From contig MKTJ01000080.1 of the NCBI GenBank assembly GCA_001898225.1, positions 1 through 64,000 of the forward strand: a stretch of 64,000 nucleotides of DNA, given 5' to 3'. The DNA is from Chloroflexi bacterium 54-19 (GTDB lineage Bacteria > Chloroflexota > Chloroflexia > Chloroheliales > Chloroheliaceae). Below, piece by piece: positions 1 to 9,031 of this stretch. Below the pieces are notes generated by a model. The model was not told the DNA's origin, made no database searches, and saw only the letters and a program-made list of their open reading frames with translations. Every line of letters starts with the position of its first letter. The first letter of the stretch is position 1. The position numbers were made by a program, and so were the translations under genes.

Positions 1-62
1 TTCTTACTTCATCCTAAAATTCGGGATGATTCATGTTTATTCGCAAGATTAAACCTGTTGAG

Positions 63-929
63 TCAGTGCGAACTGACGTGCCGGACCTCGATTTTACCGG
101 CTTCCCGGCGCACCTCGTAAGTCGGAGCATCGAATGTCGCCGGACCGTCAATCACTTTGCCGTCTTTGAGGCAGAAGCGCGACCCGTGCCAGGGGCAGAC
201 CACCGTATCGCCTTCAAGTTGGCCCTCGTTGAGTGGCCCCCCCGCGTGGGAGCAGATGTCGTGCAGGGCGTAAACCTCGTTACCCTGTTTCACCACCAGG
301 ACCGGTGCGCCGTTGGCGTCGGCCTTGTGGAGGGTGTTTTCCGGCAAGTCGGCCTCGTCCATAAGTTCGGTCCATTCGCCCGGTTTTTCGTGGAAAGCGG
401 TATGGTTGACCATCGAGCCGATTCTAAAGACCAACTCACCACCCAGGTACGAGCTAAAGGCGGTGGTGCCGTAAGCCGCCAGTGAGAGGGCCACCCCCAG
501 TTTGCGCTGGCCGTTTTTCCGCAGCAGGAAACTCAGGCTGTAAGCGCCCAGGCTGCCGACATTGAGCAACATGTGGGTCAGGCCAATTGAGCGTTCTTCG
601 CCGTAAGTGTCGCTCCAATCGGTGATACCGGCCACCGCTGCCCCGACTGCCCCCAGGATACCCAGGCCGACCGCCGCGTCCGCCCCCGCCGCCAGGTCGG
701 ATTTATCGTCAGCCCCGGAGAGCAAGTCGAGCGCGGCGGCGGTAGTCCAGGCCCCAACCGGCACGTCGGTTAGCAGGGGATGGAGGGCGTGGCCCAGCCA
801 GACCCCGTTCAGGAAGTTTCGGGCCTTTTTGCCGGGAACACCCCCGGCCTGGAATATCCCGTTGACAGTCTGTTGGAGCGAATCGGCCAGTTTTTCCAGG
901 GCCGGTTGAGGCGCAGATTCGTTGCTCAT
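63..929 (-). CDS. DUF2231 membrane domain fused to Rieske [2Fe-2S] ferredoxin domain
   Basis: The 288-residue protein has two parts. Residues about 40-175 form a DUF2231-type membrane domain, recognisable by the GHALHPLLTDVPVGAW stretch and several hydrophobic helices. Residues about 185-285 are a soluble Rieske domain with the ligands C226-x-H228 and C245-x2-H248 (CSHAGG and CPWHGSRF boxes), so the [2Fe-2S] site is intact. Family knowledge suggests membrane-tethered electron transfer, but the partner and substrate are unknown. A plain ATG lies behind an AGGAGG-like site (about 933-939). It is monocistronic; the next minus-strand gene ends in its own terminator at 1142-1176. DUF2231-Rieske fusions are often seen near respiratory or oxidative-stress genes; nothing nearby supports either role here. 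Confidence 0.88.
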   Translation of the reverse strand: MSNESAPQPALEKLADSLQQTVNGIFQAGGVPGKKARNFLNGVWLGHALHPLLTDVPVGAWTTAAALDLLSGADDKSDLAAGADAAVGLGILGAVGAAVAGITDWSDTYGEERSIGLTHMLLNVGSLGAYSLSFLLRKNGQRKLGVALSLAAYGTTAFSSYLGGELVFRIGSMVNHTAFHEKPGEWTELMDEADLPENTLHKADANGAPVLVVKQGNEVYALHDICSHAGGPLNEGQLEGDTVVCPWHGSRFCLKDGKVIDGPATFDAPTYEVRREAGKIEVRHVSSH

Positions 930-1141
930 TCAAAACCTCCTCTATATTTTTTCATCTCTTTTCTTATCTCTTAAAAGCGCGTTCTGGGTGTTATAGTGAT
1001 ATTTTAGCCATTTCGCCGGGAACAGTTCCACTATAGCGCGATGTGCCCAACTCAACCGGCCTTCAGCTACTCTCCCGGACTATTACACGGTTAAAGTGAG
1101 CAAAAGTTGGGCCTTGAACGGGGATTTAGCAGGAATAAAGC

Positions 1142-1176
1142 GTAAACAAAAACAGCGCCCTCAAAAGAGCGCTGTT
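1142..1176 (-). terminator. Rho-independent terminator of the TolB-like gene
   Basis: Perfect 8-bp stem AACAGCGC (1151-1158) / GCGCTGTT (1169-1176). On the minus strand it is followed by a T-rich run (complement of 1142-1150). It sits just past the stop codon at 1192. Confidence 0.8.
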
Positions 1177-1191
1177 CGTCCGGGCAAACGG

Positions 1192-2937
1192 CTACTTATT
1201 AACGCCGCAGCAATTCAAGAAGGTCGTATCAGCTTTGACCGTAAAGATGCTCTTTTCAGTCTTGGCGTTGAGGTCGAAATAGCGGCCATCCTTCAATTGC
1301 TGGGAAGAAAGCACATTGGTTACTGCCGGGGTCGGCGTTGCGCCGGTAGCGGCGGGAGTCGGCGGCGTAAAACTGTAGAACAGTTTCGTGCCGTCCGCGT
1401 TAAAAGCCGGGTTGAGCCGTGTACCCGCCGGGAGATTGTTCTGGCCTTCTACCAGGAGGGTGGCTGGGCTACCGTCGGGGTGAATCACGGCCAGGCCAAC
1501 CTTATCGCCATCACCCACGTAGAGGGCGCTGACGCTCTTGCCATCGGGCGACCAGACCGGGCCAACCTTATAACCGGGCCGCGAGGTCAGGGTCGAAATC
1601 ACGTCCGCCGAGTTCGCAATATAGTAGTAAAAGCGGAATTTCCCGCCACCACCGACCGGCTCAAGGTCCTGCAACTTCTTCAGGTTAGAACCATCTTTGC
1701 CAACCATGTAGAGGCTCGCCTGCGAGGGGACGCTGGGGGCTTCGGTCGGGGCCGGGGTGCCGCTACCCACCGAAACCGTGACACCCGGTGAGGCCGAAGT
1801 GGCCGCTCCGGCGGTCGGGGTGCCAAATGCGGCGGTGGTTCCGGCAGCAGTAGTGCCCGTCACGGGCGAAGTCGCTACAGCCGTAGTAGAGGCGGCAGTA
1901 GGCGAGATACCTGTATCCACCGTGGTGGTATTCGCCGCTGCAACCGCCAGGTCGAGGGCGTTTACCATAATGGACGGGTTAGGGTTGCCATAGAAGACCA
2001 GGCTATTACCATCTGGCGACCAGGTCGGGTACCAGCCACCGAGTTTCTCCGGCAACTTTATCTGAGTGGTCGTCGCGGAAGCGACATCCACCGTGAACAT
2101 TACGGCGTTGCGCAGGGAGAAGAAGGCGATAATCTTGCCGTCCGGCGACCAGTTATGGCCGAGGACATCGGAAGCAAGCTGGCGCTCGTCGCCCGGTTTG
2201 GCATCTACTTTAGTCACAAACAGCACCCGCACGATGCCGATGCCGTCCGGCCCTTTACCATCCGGAGCCGGGAGATTCTTAATAAAAGCGATTTGCTTAC
2301 CGTCCGGCGACCAGACCGGGCTATAGCCGTTATAGGCGATGGTATGCAAACCGGTGCCGTCAAAGTTCACCAGTTCAATCCCGGCGTTATCGGCGGTGAA
2401 AACAATCTGTTTGCCGTCCGGCGACCAGGCGGCCCCGGCTTTATTCTGGGGCGAGTTGGTGACCTGGAAAGGATTGCTGCCATCCTGGTTGGAAGTAAAA
2501 ACTTGCTGGGGGGCATCCAGGGAAGGCGATTGGAGATAGACCAACCGGTCCTTGGCGCTATTCGCCGCCGGAGGCGCGACATAGACCCCGGCAGTAACGG
2601 TCGGAATAGCCGTCGGAGCGGGAGCATTTGAGTCGGAAGTCGGGGAGAACCCGTTAGTGGCCCGCCACAAAATCGCCAGGATAACCAGGATAACCGGCAA
2701 ACCGATGACGAGACCCCAGCCGACGTTTTCCCAGAGATTGCGCCAGCTTGAGCGGCGCGACGGTTCGTTCCGTTCGCGGCGTACCGGGCCCTTGCCGGGC
2801 GGCTGGCTCAAAGGGGCATTCGAACGTGTGTTGTCGTTTGCACCTGACCGGGGGGCTGAGGGGCTGGCCGGTCTTTGCGATACTCCCGCCCCGGACCGGC
2901 GCGTTCCGGTCGGGGTCGTCTTCTTATCAGAAGGCAT
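1192..2937 (-). CDS. Membrane-anchored TolB-like (PD40) beta-propeller protein
   Basis: The 581-residue protein begins with a basic, Pro/Ser-rich cytoplasmic stretch (residues 1-65), then one transmembrane helix (about 72-95), then an extracytoplasmic region. That region carries repeated WSPDGK/SPDGKxIxF blades typical of TolB/PD40 propellers. A long Thr/Ala/Pro-rich low-complexity insertion (about residues 330-405) splits the propeller. The fold suggests protein or ligand binding outside the membrane. It is not the Tol-Pal TolB, since no tol genes are nearby and the lineage appears to lack an outer-membrane Tol system; this last point is inference. Its own terminator lies at 1142-1176. Confidence 0.8.
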   Translation of the reverse strand: MPSDKKTTPTGTRRSGAGVSQRPASPSAPRSGANDNTRSNAPLSQPPGKGPVRRERNEPSRRSSWRNLWENVGWGLVIGLPVILVILAILWRATNGFSPTSDSNAPAPTAIPTVTAGVYVAPPAANSAKDRLVYLQSPSLDAPQQVFTSNQDGSNPFQVTNSPQNKAGAAWSPDGKQIVFTADNAGIELVNFDGTGLHTIAYNGYSPVWSPDGKQIAFIKNLPAPDGKGPDGIGIVRVLFVTKVDAKPGDERQLASDVLGHNWSPDGKIIAFFSLRNAVMFTVDVASATTTQIKLPEKLGGWYPTWSPDGNSLVFYGNPNPSIMVNALDLAVAAANTTTVDTGISPTAASTTAVATSPVTGTTAAGTTAAFGTPTAGAATSASPGVTVSVGSGTPAPTEAPSVPSQASLYMVGKDGSNLKKLQDLEPVGGGGKFRFYYYIANSADVISTLTSRPGYKVGPVWSPDGKSVSALYVGDGDKVGLAVIHPDGSPATLLVEGQNNLPAGTRLNPAFNADGTKLFYSFTPPTPAATGATPTPAVTNVLSSQQLKDGRYFDLNAKTEKSIFTVKADTTFLNCCGVNK

Positions 2938-3100
2938 GATTTAGCAACTCGCTCCTAGATTAATATTACAAATTTTTCGCCAGATTTTTAAAAAAGCCTT
3001 TGCGGGGCGGGGGTCTGGCCGGGTTTTCTAGCTCTTACGAGCCGGTGAACGAAAAGGTTCGGTTGGCAATAGTACAATGATTCAAAGCGGCTGTCAAAGA

Positions 3101-5014
3101 TTACCCCAGGGGACAGGCCGAATAAGCTTGCTCGGCGCAAAAATGGTGGTGGAGATGAATCAAACCCTGCTGGCGGCAGGCCGTATTGGCGAGCCGGGCG
3201 ATTGTCACCTTCCCGAGCGGCTTGCCTTCCAGGACCGCCTCGCCGGGATTGTCCAGCCAGTAGCGAAAGACCTGGCGGCCCACGTTCTCGATTAGTTCGT
3301 TACGGGAGAGGGGCGGGTGGACCCGGTAAGCGGCCAGGGTCTGCGAAACCAGTTTGGCGTCGCGTTTGTCGCGGCCATACCCGGCCAGGAACGGCAGGAC
3401 AATGTTCAAGACCATATCGGCGGCCCGGCTTTCCCCGATTAGTTCAACCCCGGCGGCCTGGTTACTCCCCACCATCAGGGCGCGGTCGCCAAAATCGTAG
3501 CGGCTGGTCCAGAACAGCCCGCTATCACTCTCCTGGTCGCCCGGTTCGGCCCGTAAGAGCGCATTCAACCGCCCGGCGGCTCCCTCGATTGGCCCGAATA
3601 CCGCCTTCCTGAACTTTTCAACCAGGTCAACCGCTTCATTTAATTGCCAGCCAACCAGCAACCGGGCTAACCCGGCCAGGCGGCGGGCCGGGTGGTTCGG
3701 CGGTCGCAAGCGGGCGAAAGTCCAATCGGCCTGGGAAAGCCAGGCGCTACCCGGTAACACCTGGCGCAACTGCCTCTCCAGAAGGGTCCAGCGGCTTTCG
3801 AGTTCGGCGGTGTACCTCTCTGCGATAAAGTCCTCCGGTGGGCCGTCCGGCGCTTCCCAGTCGAACGCGGGCGGAGGGGGTTCGGCGATACGCAGCCTCG
3901 TTTTGGGGTTGCGCTGAGAGGGAAGAAGGCCCGCCCCGCCCAGCAGGACCGTTTCCAACGTGAGAAGGCGTTCCTCGGCGCTTTCCCGGCGGGCGCGGGC
4001 TTCCCGGTCCAGGTCCACCATCACCGAAAGCGGTAAGACAGCGGCAAGACGGCGAAAAGGCTCTTTATTCTGGGAATAGCCGAGGGCTTCCAGTAGTCCC
4101 GCCCATAGCTCCTGGGCGGCGGCGTTGTCTTCACCGTCAGGGTCAGCCGCGCAAGCCGCTTCAAACCGGGCCGCTTTTTCCTCGAAACGCTGTTCGCCTA
4201 ACCGCTCGACCTTATCAAGCACCTGGGATAGCCCGGCGTGGTGTTCGGCTACCCGGTCGCAACAAGGGCCCTCGCTTTCGGAAAGAGAGCCGAGCCTGGT
4301 GCCGCTCTGGCGGGCCGCTTCGAGGGTCTTTAGCAACTGCAACCCCGCCTCACGGAACAGCGGCAAAAGGGCCAGCACCGGCAAAGCCCGGCCCTGGGCG
4401 GTGCTTACGGGCGGACCATTATCTTCGAGCGCCACCTGCAAAATGACCTCGTTATAACGGGGGTCGGTATGGTGGCCGTGCAGATTCCAGTCGCCGCTCC
4501 GCAGGTGCAATTCCACGTCACCCTTTAGCAGTTCCGGCCCTAACCGCAGCATGGCCCCTTTGAAGTCGGGACCGAACCCGCCGCTCCACCGCCCCCGGTA
4601 GACCACCTCGACCTCGCGGCCATCGGTCGTGCGCAACCGCAAATTTTTGGGCCAGAGTTGAGCGTTCCAGACCAGCGCCAGGTCGTTCTCGCTCATCTGC
4701 CAGCGATTATTGCCCTCCTGGATGGCCAGGAGCGGCTGGTTGGCGGTTTCTGGCAGCATTAAATCAATGGGCATAGCCGAGGGACCGGGGATAGGCGCAG
4801 CAGGGGTTAGCCGGGAGGCTTCCTCGCCGGTAAGTTCCAGGTTTACGGGAAGGTTTTCGGATGGAGTTGGTGCCAGTGCAGTAGGCGCAGGGAAAGAAAT
4901 TACCGGCGGTTGGCTGGCCGCCGGGCGCTTTTTCGGTCTGGCTGGAGAAGCCGGGGTCCGGCTTTTACGGGCAGGTAAGGGGTAGATAAAATTCCCCTGC
5001 TCGTCGTAAGGCAT
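3101..5014 (-). CDS. DUF2851 family protein
   Basis: The 637-residue protein starts with a Pro/Lys-rich region (1-80). A conserved core (about 105-220) contains the family boxes GGFGPDFKGA, GDVELHLRSGDW and HGHHTDPRYNEVIL. The C-terminus has a His/Cys cluster (IHLHHHFC...CPLG) that could bind a metal. DUF2851 proteins have no established function; the GDVELH core is reminiscent of nuclease-like folds, but this is speculation. It stands alone between the TolB-like gene and the PHP gene, with 160 bp on one side and 100 bp on the other. Confidence 0.75.
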   Translation of the reverse strand: MPYDEQGNFIYPLPARKSRTPASPARPKKRPAASQPPVISFPAPTALAPTPSENLPVNLELTGEEASRLTPAAPIPGPSAMPIDLMLPETANQPLLAIQEGNNRWQMSENDLALVWNAQLWPKNLRLRTTDGREVEVVYRGRWSGGFGPDFKGAMLRLGPELLKGDVELHLRSGDWNLHGHHTDPRYNEVILQVALEDNGPPVSTAQGRALPVLALLPLFREAGLQLLKTLEAARQSGTRLGSLSESEGPCCDRVAEHHAGLSQVLDKVERLGEQRFEEKAARFEAACAADPDGEDNAAAQELWAGLLEALGYSQNKEPFRRLAAVLPLSVMVDLDREARARRESAEERLLTLETVLLGGAGLLPSQRNPKTRLRIAEPPPPAFDWEAPDGPPEDFIAERYTAELESRWTLLERQLRQVLPGSAWLSQADWTFARLRPPNHPARRLAGLARLLVGWQLNEAVDLVEKFRKAVFGPIEGAAGRLNALLRAEPGDQESDSGLFWTSRYDFGDRALMVGSNQAAGVELIGESRAADMVLNIVLPFLAGYGRDKRDAKLVSQTLAAYRVHPPLSRNELIENVGRQVFRYWLDNPGEAVLEGKPLGKVTIARLANTACRQQGLIHLHHHFCAEQAYSACPLG

Positions 5015-5098
5015 AGCCGCGCTCTTTCTACCCTGACTTTCTAAAACAATCTAGAGAAATTTTATAAAAATACGGCGAAAGAACCAAAATTAAAGCGA

Positions 5099-5137
5099 AA
5101 AACAGCGCCAGGCCTTTAGTGACCGAGACGCTGTTTT
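5099..5137 (-). terminator. Probable terminator overlapping the end of the PHP gene
   Basis: AAAACAGCG (5099-5107) pairs with CGCTGTTTT (5129-5137). Read on the minus strand, the stem ends in a T run. The upstream arm lies inside the last codons of the PHP gene. Confidence 0.55.
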
Positions 5138-5946
5138 AACACATCTATCGTTTCGGGCGGGACATAGCGAGCGCCTGGCGAAGTCAACTGCCCGCCATCG
5201 CTGCGCCCGTGAAAGTCGCTGCCCCCGGTCGGGACCAGGTCAAACTTGCGGGCCAGGGCCAGGATGCGCTCGACCGTTTCTTCAGGGTAAGTGCCGTAGA
5301 AAGTTTCGATACCGGCGGCCCCGGCTTTCGCGGCCAGTTCGACCACCGTATCCATGTCGGGCGTATAGGTCGGGTGCGCCAGAACCGCCAGCCCACCGAC
5401 CGAGCGAATAAGCGTGATGGCCTGTTCGGTTGTCACCTTTTCGCTGTGGACATAAGCCGGGCCGTCATTGCTGATGTAGCGGTCGAAAGCCTCGCGTACC
5501 GTCTCGACATAGCCGCGCTCTTTGAGAGCCTCGGCGATATGAGGACGCTGGGGCGCGGCGTCCCCGGCGATTTCCAGCACCCGTTTGTATTCGAGCGGCA
5601 TCCCCAGGTCGGCCAGCTTTTTAACAATCGCCTCGGCCCGGCCATAGCGGTTAAAGCGGAATTTTTCCAGGTTCTGCTGGAAAGTCGGGTCCTGGTACTC
5701 AATAAAATAACCCAGGACGTGGACTTCCTTGCCGCCATAGTCGGCGCTGAGTTCGATGCCCGGAATGACTTCCAACCCCAGGGCCTGACCCACTTCCACG
5801 GCCCGGTCGAGAGCGGCAGTCGTATCGTGGTCGGTCAGGGCGAGCGTTTTAAGGCCAACCGAGGCCGCCAACCGCATCAGGTCGTCCACCGGCAAGGTGC
5901 CGTCCGAAGCGGTGCTGTGCATATGTAAATCTACGGTACTATTCAT
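5116..5946 (-). CDS. PHP-domain phosphoesterase (RNase AM / YciV-like)
   Basis: The 276-residue protein is a PHP hydrolase with all metal-binding motifs: DLHMHSTASDG (residues 6-16), LTDHDT, GIELS, an AHP motif in the middle and GGSDFHG near the end. The order and size match the YciV/TrpH group. Characterised members act as 5'-3' exoribonucleases on short RNA or as 3',5'-nucleotide bisphosphate phosphatases; the exact substrate cannot be told from sequence. The start ATG follows an AAGGGG site. The ROK kinase gene ends 54 bp upstream on the same strand, so co-transcription is possible. Confidence 0.87.
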   Translation of the reverse strand: MNSTVDLHMHSTASDGTLPVDDLMRLAASVGLKTLALTDHDTTAALDRAVEVGQALGLEVIPGIELSADYGGKEVHVLGYFIEYQDPTFQQNLEKFRFNRYGRAEAIVKKLADLGMPLEYKRVLEIAGDAAPQRPHIAEALKERGYVETVREAFDRYISNDGPAYVHSEKVTTEQAITLIRSVGGLAVLAHPTYTPDMDTVVELAAKAGAAGIETFYGTYPEETVERILALARKFDLVPTGGSDFHGRSDGGQLTSPGARYVPPETIDVLKQRLGH

Positions 5947-5999
5947 TAACCCCTTGGTTTCGTTTCAGATGCTAGAAAATAACGGGTCTGGTAATCGCC

Positions 6000-7025
6000 T
6001 CAGGCGTTAAACATGGCCGCCCCGGTCAGACCCGAAAAGTCACCCAGGCCGGTGCGTGTGATTTCGACGTTGGTCGCAGGCAGACGCAAAGCTTCAAACT
6101 TGGCCTCGCGGGTTGTAATATCGAAAAGATAGTCAACCGCTTCCATCAGACCGCCGCCCAATATCAATCTTTCCGGGTTGTAGAAGTTGATAACCGACGC
6201 CAGGCCCAGGCCCAGGATTTCGGCGGCTTCGCGCACGACGTGCTTGACCAGTTCATCATTGGCCTCGATAGCTTTGGCGATAATCTTGGAGCGAATAGCG
6301 ATACTGCTGGCGGCGTTCGGGTCCGGGATGGTTCCTTCCCCGGCCAGGAGTTCGGTCAGAATTGAATTGCGGCCTCGCTTAAGTTCGCCCAGGAGGGTCC
6401 GGGTGATGGCGGTCCGGGAAGAATAGGCTTCCAGGTGGCCGCGCCCACCGCAACCGCACAGGCGGCCTTCGGCGCTGATAACCATGTGGCCGATTTCCCC
6501 GGCGGTCCCGGTCGCGCCCTTACGCAACTGGCCGTTCTGGACGATACCGCTGCCGATACCCGTCCCGATAAAGACACAAACAAAATCGGCGCACCCGACC
6601 CCGGCTCCAAATTTTAACTCACCGAGGGTAGCCGCCTCCACGTCGTTGCCGAGCGCCACCGGCAGTTTGAAGCGGTCCTGCAAAAGCGCACCCAGGGCAT
6701 AGTTAGGTTTAACACCCAGGTTCGGCGCGAAAACCAGCACCTTCTCGTTACGGTCTACTTGCCCGGCGGCTCCCACACCAATCCCGGCAAAACGGGTATT
6801 CAAAGGCAGACCGCTGGAGGAAATAGCCTCGTCAATGGCGTCCCCAATCCGGCGGGCCAGGTCATTCTCTTTGTCGTGGTCGCGGTCTTTCCCGTCTTTG
6901 CCCTCTTTAGGCGTCGGTACCGTCTTTTTCTTCGCGGAACTGACAATTTTGCCGGTTCCAAGCTCGACAATACCCGCCAGAATTTTCGTGCCGCCCAGGT
7001 CCACCCCGATTCCGTAGCGTTCCAT
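6000..7025 (-). CDS. ROK family sugar kinase (glucokinase-like)
   Basis: The 341-residue protein begins with the phosphate-binding motif GVDLGGTKI. The catalytic Asp lies in LGNDVEA and the ROK signature in the CGCGGRGHLEA region. ROK kinases phosphorylate glucose or related hexoses with ATP. Two oddities: the last Cys of the usual CxCGxxGCxE zinc motif is His here, and a short Lys/Asp-rich insertion (about residues 39-56, GKDGKDRDHDKEND) follows the first strand pair. A strong GGGAGGAAA site precedes the ATG. The gene is divergent from the exopolysaccharide operon. Confidence 0.87.
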   Translation of the reverse strand: MERYGIGVDLGGTKILAGIVELGTGKIVSSAKKKTVPTPKEGKDGKDRDHDKENDLARRIGDAIDEAISSSGLPLNTRFAGIGVGAAGQVDRNEKVLVFAPNLGVKPNYALGALLQDRFKLPVALGNDVEAATLGELKFGAGVGCADFVCVFIGTGIGSGIVQNGQLRKGATGTAGEIGHMVISAEGRLCGCGGRGHLEAYSSRTAITRTLLGELKRGRNSILTELLAGEGTIPDPNAASSIAIRSKIIAKAIEANDELVKHVVREAAEILGLGLASVINFYNPERLILGGGLMEAVDYLFDITTREAKFEALRLPATNVEITRTGLGDFSGLTGAAMFNA

Positions 7026-7076
7026 TTTCCTCCCTCTCTATGGGTTTTGGCGAATTTTCAAATCAGCCCAGTCCTA

Positions 7077-7085
7077 TGCTATAAT
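7077..7085 (+). promoter_or_regulatory. Extended -10 promoter upstream of the exopolysaccharide operon
   Basis: TGCTATAAT at 7077-7085 is a perfect extended -10 on the plus strand. A start near 7092 would give a leader of about 335 nt before the first codon at 7428. A clear -35 is not seen, as expected for extended -10 promoters. Confidence 0.6.
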
Positions 7086-7091
7086 AACACA

Positions 7092-7427
7092 AATTAAGGG
7101 GCCTGCTCGTTTAGAAATCCATTTCCAGGAGGAGTCAGGCTGGACAAAGCAAGGGTCAAACCCCCAGGTTTGGCCGGGCTTGAGCAAGTGATTTCTTCTA
7201 GACAATGCTAAAATGGACGCCTTTGCAGCCGGGACTATTTTTGAACGGTTGCCGTTTTAGTGAGTGTGTTATTTATGGCGAGGCAGCAACCCATTTGGTG
7301 GGTAGATAGAGCAACCCATTTCATCCAGGTGTGAATGCTCTATCCGTATATTCTCGGCCGTTTACCCAAAGTAGAATGTAATGGTTTGGGGAATTGCAGT
7401 TAAACGGATGAATAGCCGGAGGAAAGT
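7092..7427 (+). promoter_or_regulatory. Long structured 5' leader of the exopolysaccharide operon
   Basis: No coding frame is seen in these roughly 335 bases, but the potential for structure is high. AGAAATC (7113-7119) pairs with GATTTCT (7190-7196). Inside it GGTCAAACC (7154-7162) and GGTTTGGCC (7167-7175) form a 9-bp stem with a CCCA loop. Further down GCAACCCATTT occurs twice (7286-7296, 7311-7321) around TGGGT (7299-7303), so TGGGT could pair with either copy. GATAGAGCA (7305-7313) pairs with TGCTCTATC (7336-7344). No known riboswitch consensus was recognised. A regulatory leader is inference. Confidence 0.5.
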
Positions 7428-8966
7428 TTGGATTTGCACGAAATCGAAGAAAAACCGCTATCACAACCGTCTACAGACCGGGTACCGGTCTATTCGAACC
7501 TGAAGAATCACAAGCCCCAGGCCACTCCCAAAGATCGCCTGCGATTGGTTGGCCGCTTTATCCTGGATCTGGTCCTGATAAACGCCACTTTCATCCTGGC
7601 CTATTTTGTCCGCTACGGCCTGGAGGTCGGGGCCGAAATCCTCGAATTCAACTATGTGCCCTTATCCGACTATTTTGGCAGCATGGTTACCTTTTCGGTC
7701 ATCTTTTTTGTGGTTTTGCAGTTCAAAGGCTTTTATCGGCTCTCGCGGACGGTAACCTTTATAGACGAGTTGGGCATGATTGCCAGCGCCGCCGCTTACG
7801 CGGTCCTGGCGATGCTGGTCCTGGTCTTCCTCACCCGCCCACTTTCTATCTCCCGCTTGATGTATCTCTATTTGTTCCCCTTCTCTTTTTTGCTGCTCGG
7901 AGTGTCGCGCTATATCGCCCGGCGCATCCGGCACTATATGCTGTTGCGCGGGAAGGGGGTCAAAAATCTGCTGGTGGTAGGCGCAACCGACCAGGCGACC
8001 CGGATTATGCAGGCCATCGTCGAAACACCCACCCTCGGCTTTCGCCTGACCGGTTATATTGACGACGAAACACGGTTCTCAGAGTGGATTATTCCTTTGC
8101 GCTATCGCAACGGCAACCCGGTGCCGCACCTCGGCCCCCTGAATAAACTGCGCGAACTGGTCGAGGAACTGAAAATCGAGGAAGTCATGGTAGCCCTCCC
8201 GGCCAACATGCACCAGACCGTCAACGAGGTAATCAACCTCTGTCATGAGTTGGACATCCAGTTTACCCTTGTGCCGGATATTTTCGAATTGCATGTAAAT
8301 GCCCTCGACCTGCAACAGCTAAACGGCGTACCCCTGATTGGCATCAAAGACAACCGCCTGACCGGGTTTAACTACGTGGTCAAGCGGGTTATCGACTTCA
8401 GCCTGGCCCTGGTCCTGACCCTGATAGTCGTTATTCCAATGCTTATAATTGCTATCGCGATTAAAATCGAGTCGCCTGGCCCGGTTATCTTCCGCCAGAA
8501 GCGGGTAGGCCGCAACGGCAAGCTTTTCACCTTCTACAAGTTTCGCTCGATGGTAAACAACGCCGACGCCAAGTTTAACGAACTGCTCCAGTATAACGAG
8601 ACCGGCGGCGCGACCTTCAAAATGGTAAAAGACCCTCGCCTGACCAGGATTGGCCGGTTTATCCGGGCGACCAGCCTGGACGAGTTACCCCAAATCTTCA
8701 ATATCCTGAGCGGCCAGATGAGTTTCGTCGGTCCCCGCCCCGGCCTGGAACGCGAAGTCGTAAAGTACCAGGAATGGCACTATCGCCGCCTGGAAGTCAC
8801 CCCCGGCTTAACCGGCCTCTGGCAGGTAAGCGGGCGGAGCAAACTTACCTTTGACGAGATGGTCCGGCTGGATATTTACTACGCCGAAAACTGGTCAATC
8901 GCCCTCGATTTTAAGATTTTACTGCGGACTATCCCTGCCGTACTGAAAAGAGAAGGAGCTTACTAA
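7428..8966 (+). CDS. Undecaprenyl-phosphate sugar phosphotransferase, exopolysaccharide initiation
   Basis: This 512-residue polyprenyl glycosylphosphotransferase should transfer a sugar-1-phosphate from a nucleotide sugar to undecaprenyl phosphate in the membrane. It has four N-terminal helices (about 35-160), a Rossmann-like middle domain (about 180-300), another helix (about 325-350) and the bacterial sugar-transferase core. The core shows KRVIDFSLA, FRQKRVGRNGK, KFRSM, TSLDELPQIFNIL, SFVGPRPG and PGLTGLWQVSGRS. The start is TTG at 7428, chosen because GGAGGAAAG lies directly upstream and the N-terminal length fits. It is the first gene of the operon running to 12869. Confidence 0.92.
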   Translation: MDLHEIEEKPLSQPSTDRVPVYSNLKNHKPQATPKDRLRLVGRFILDLVLINATFILAYFVRYGLEVGAEILEFNYVPLSDYFGSMVTFSVIFFVVLQFKGFYRLSRTVTFIDELGMIASAAAYAVLAMLVLVFLTRPLSISRLMYLYLFPFSFLLLGVSRYIARRIRHYMLLRGKGVKNLLVVGATDQATRIMQAIVETPTLGFRLTGYIDDETRFSEWIIPLRYRNGNPVPHLGPLNKLRELVEELKIEEVMVALPANMHQTVNEVINLCHELDIQFTLVPDIFELHVNALDLQQLNGVPLIGIKDNRLTGFNYVVKRVIDFSLALVLTLIVVIPMLIIAIAIKIESPGPVIFRQKRVGRNGKLFTFYKFRSMVNNADAKFNELLQYNETGGATFKMVKDPRLTRIGRFIRATSLDELPQIFNILSGQMSFVGPRPGLEREVVKYQEWHYRRLEVTPGLTGLWQVSGRSKLTFDEMVRLDIYYAENWSIALDFKILLRTIPAVLKREGAY

Positions 8967-9031
8967 AAGCCCGGACCGGGTGAGCTCGTGCCAGCGGGCG
9001 CGTCATGCCTGTTCCAGGCCGGATGGCCTTA

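Noticed and set aside
7092..7427. c-di-GMP (GEMM) riboswitch upstream of the exopolysaccharide genes
   Set aside because: Short similarities (CAAAGC, GGGTCAAACC) do not follow the GEMM order or pairing.
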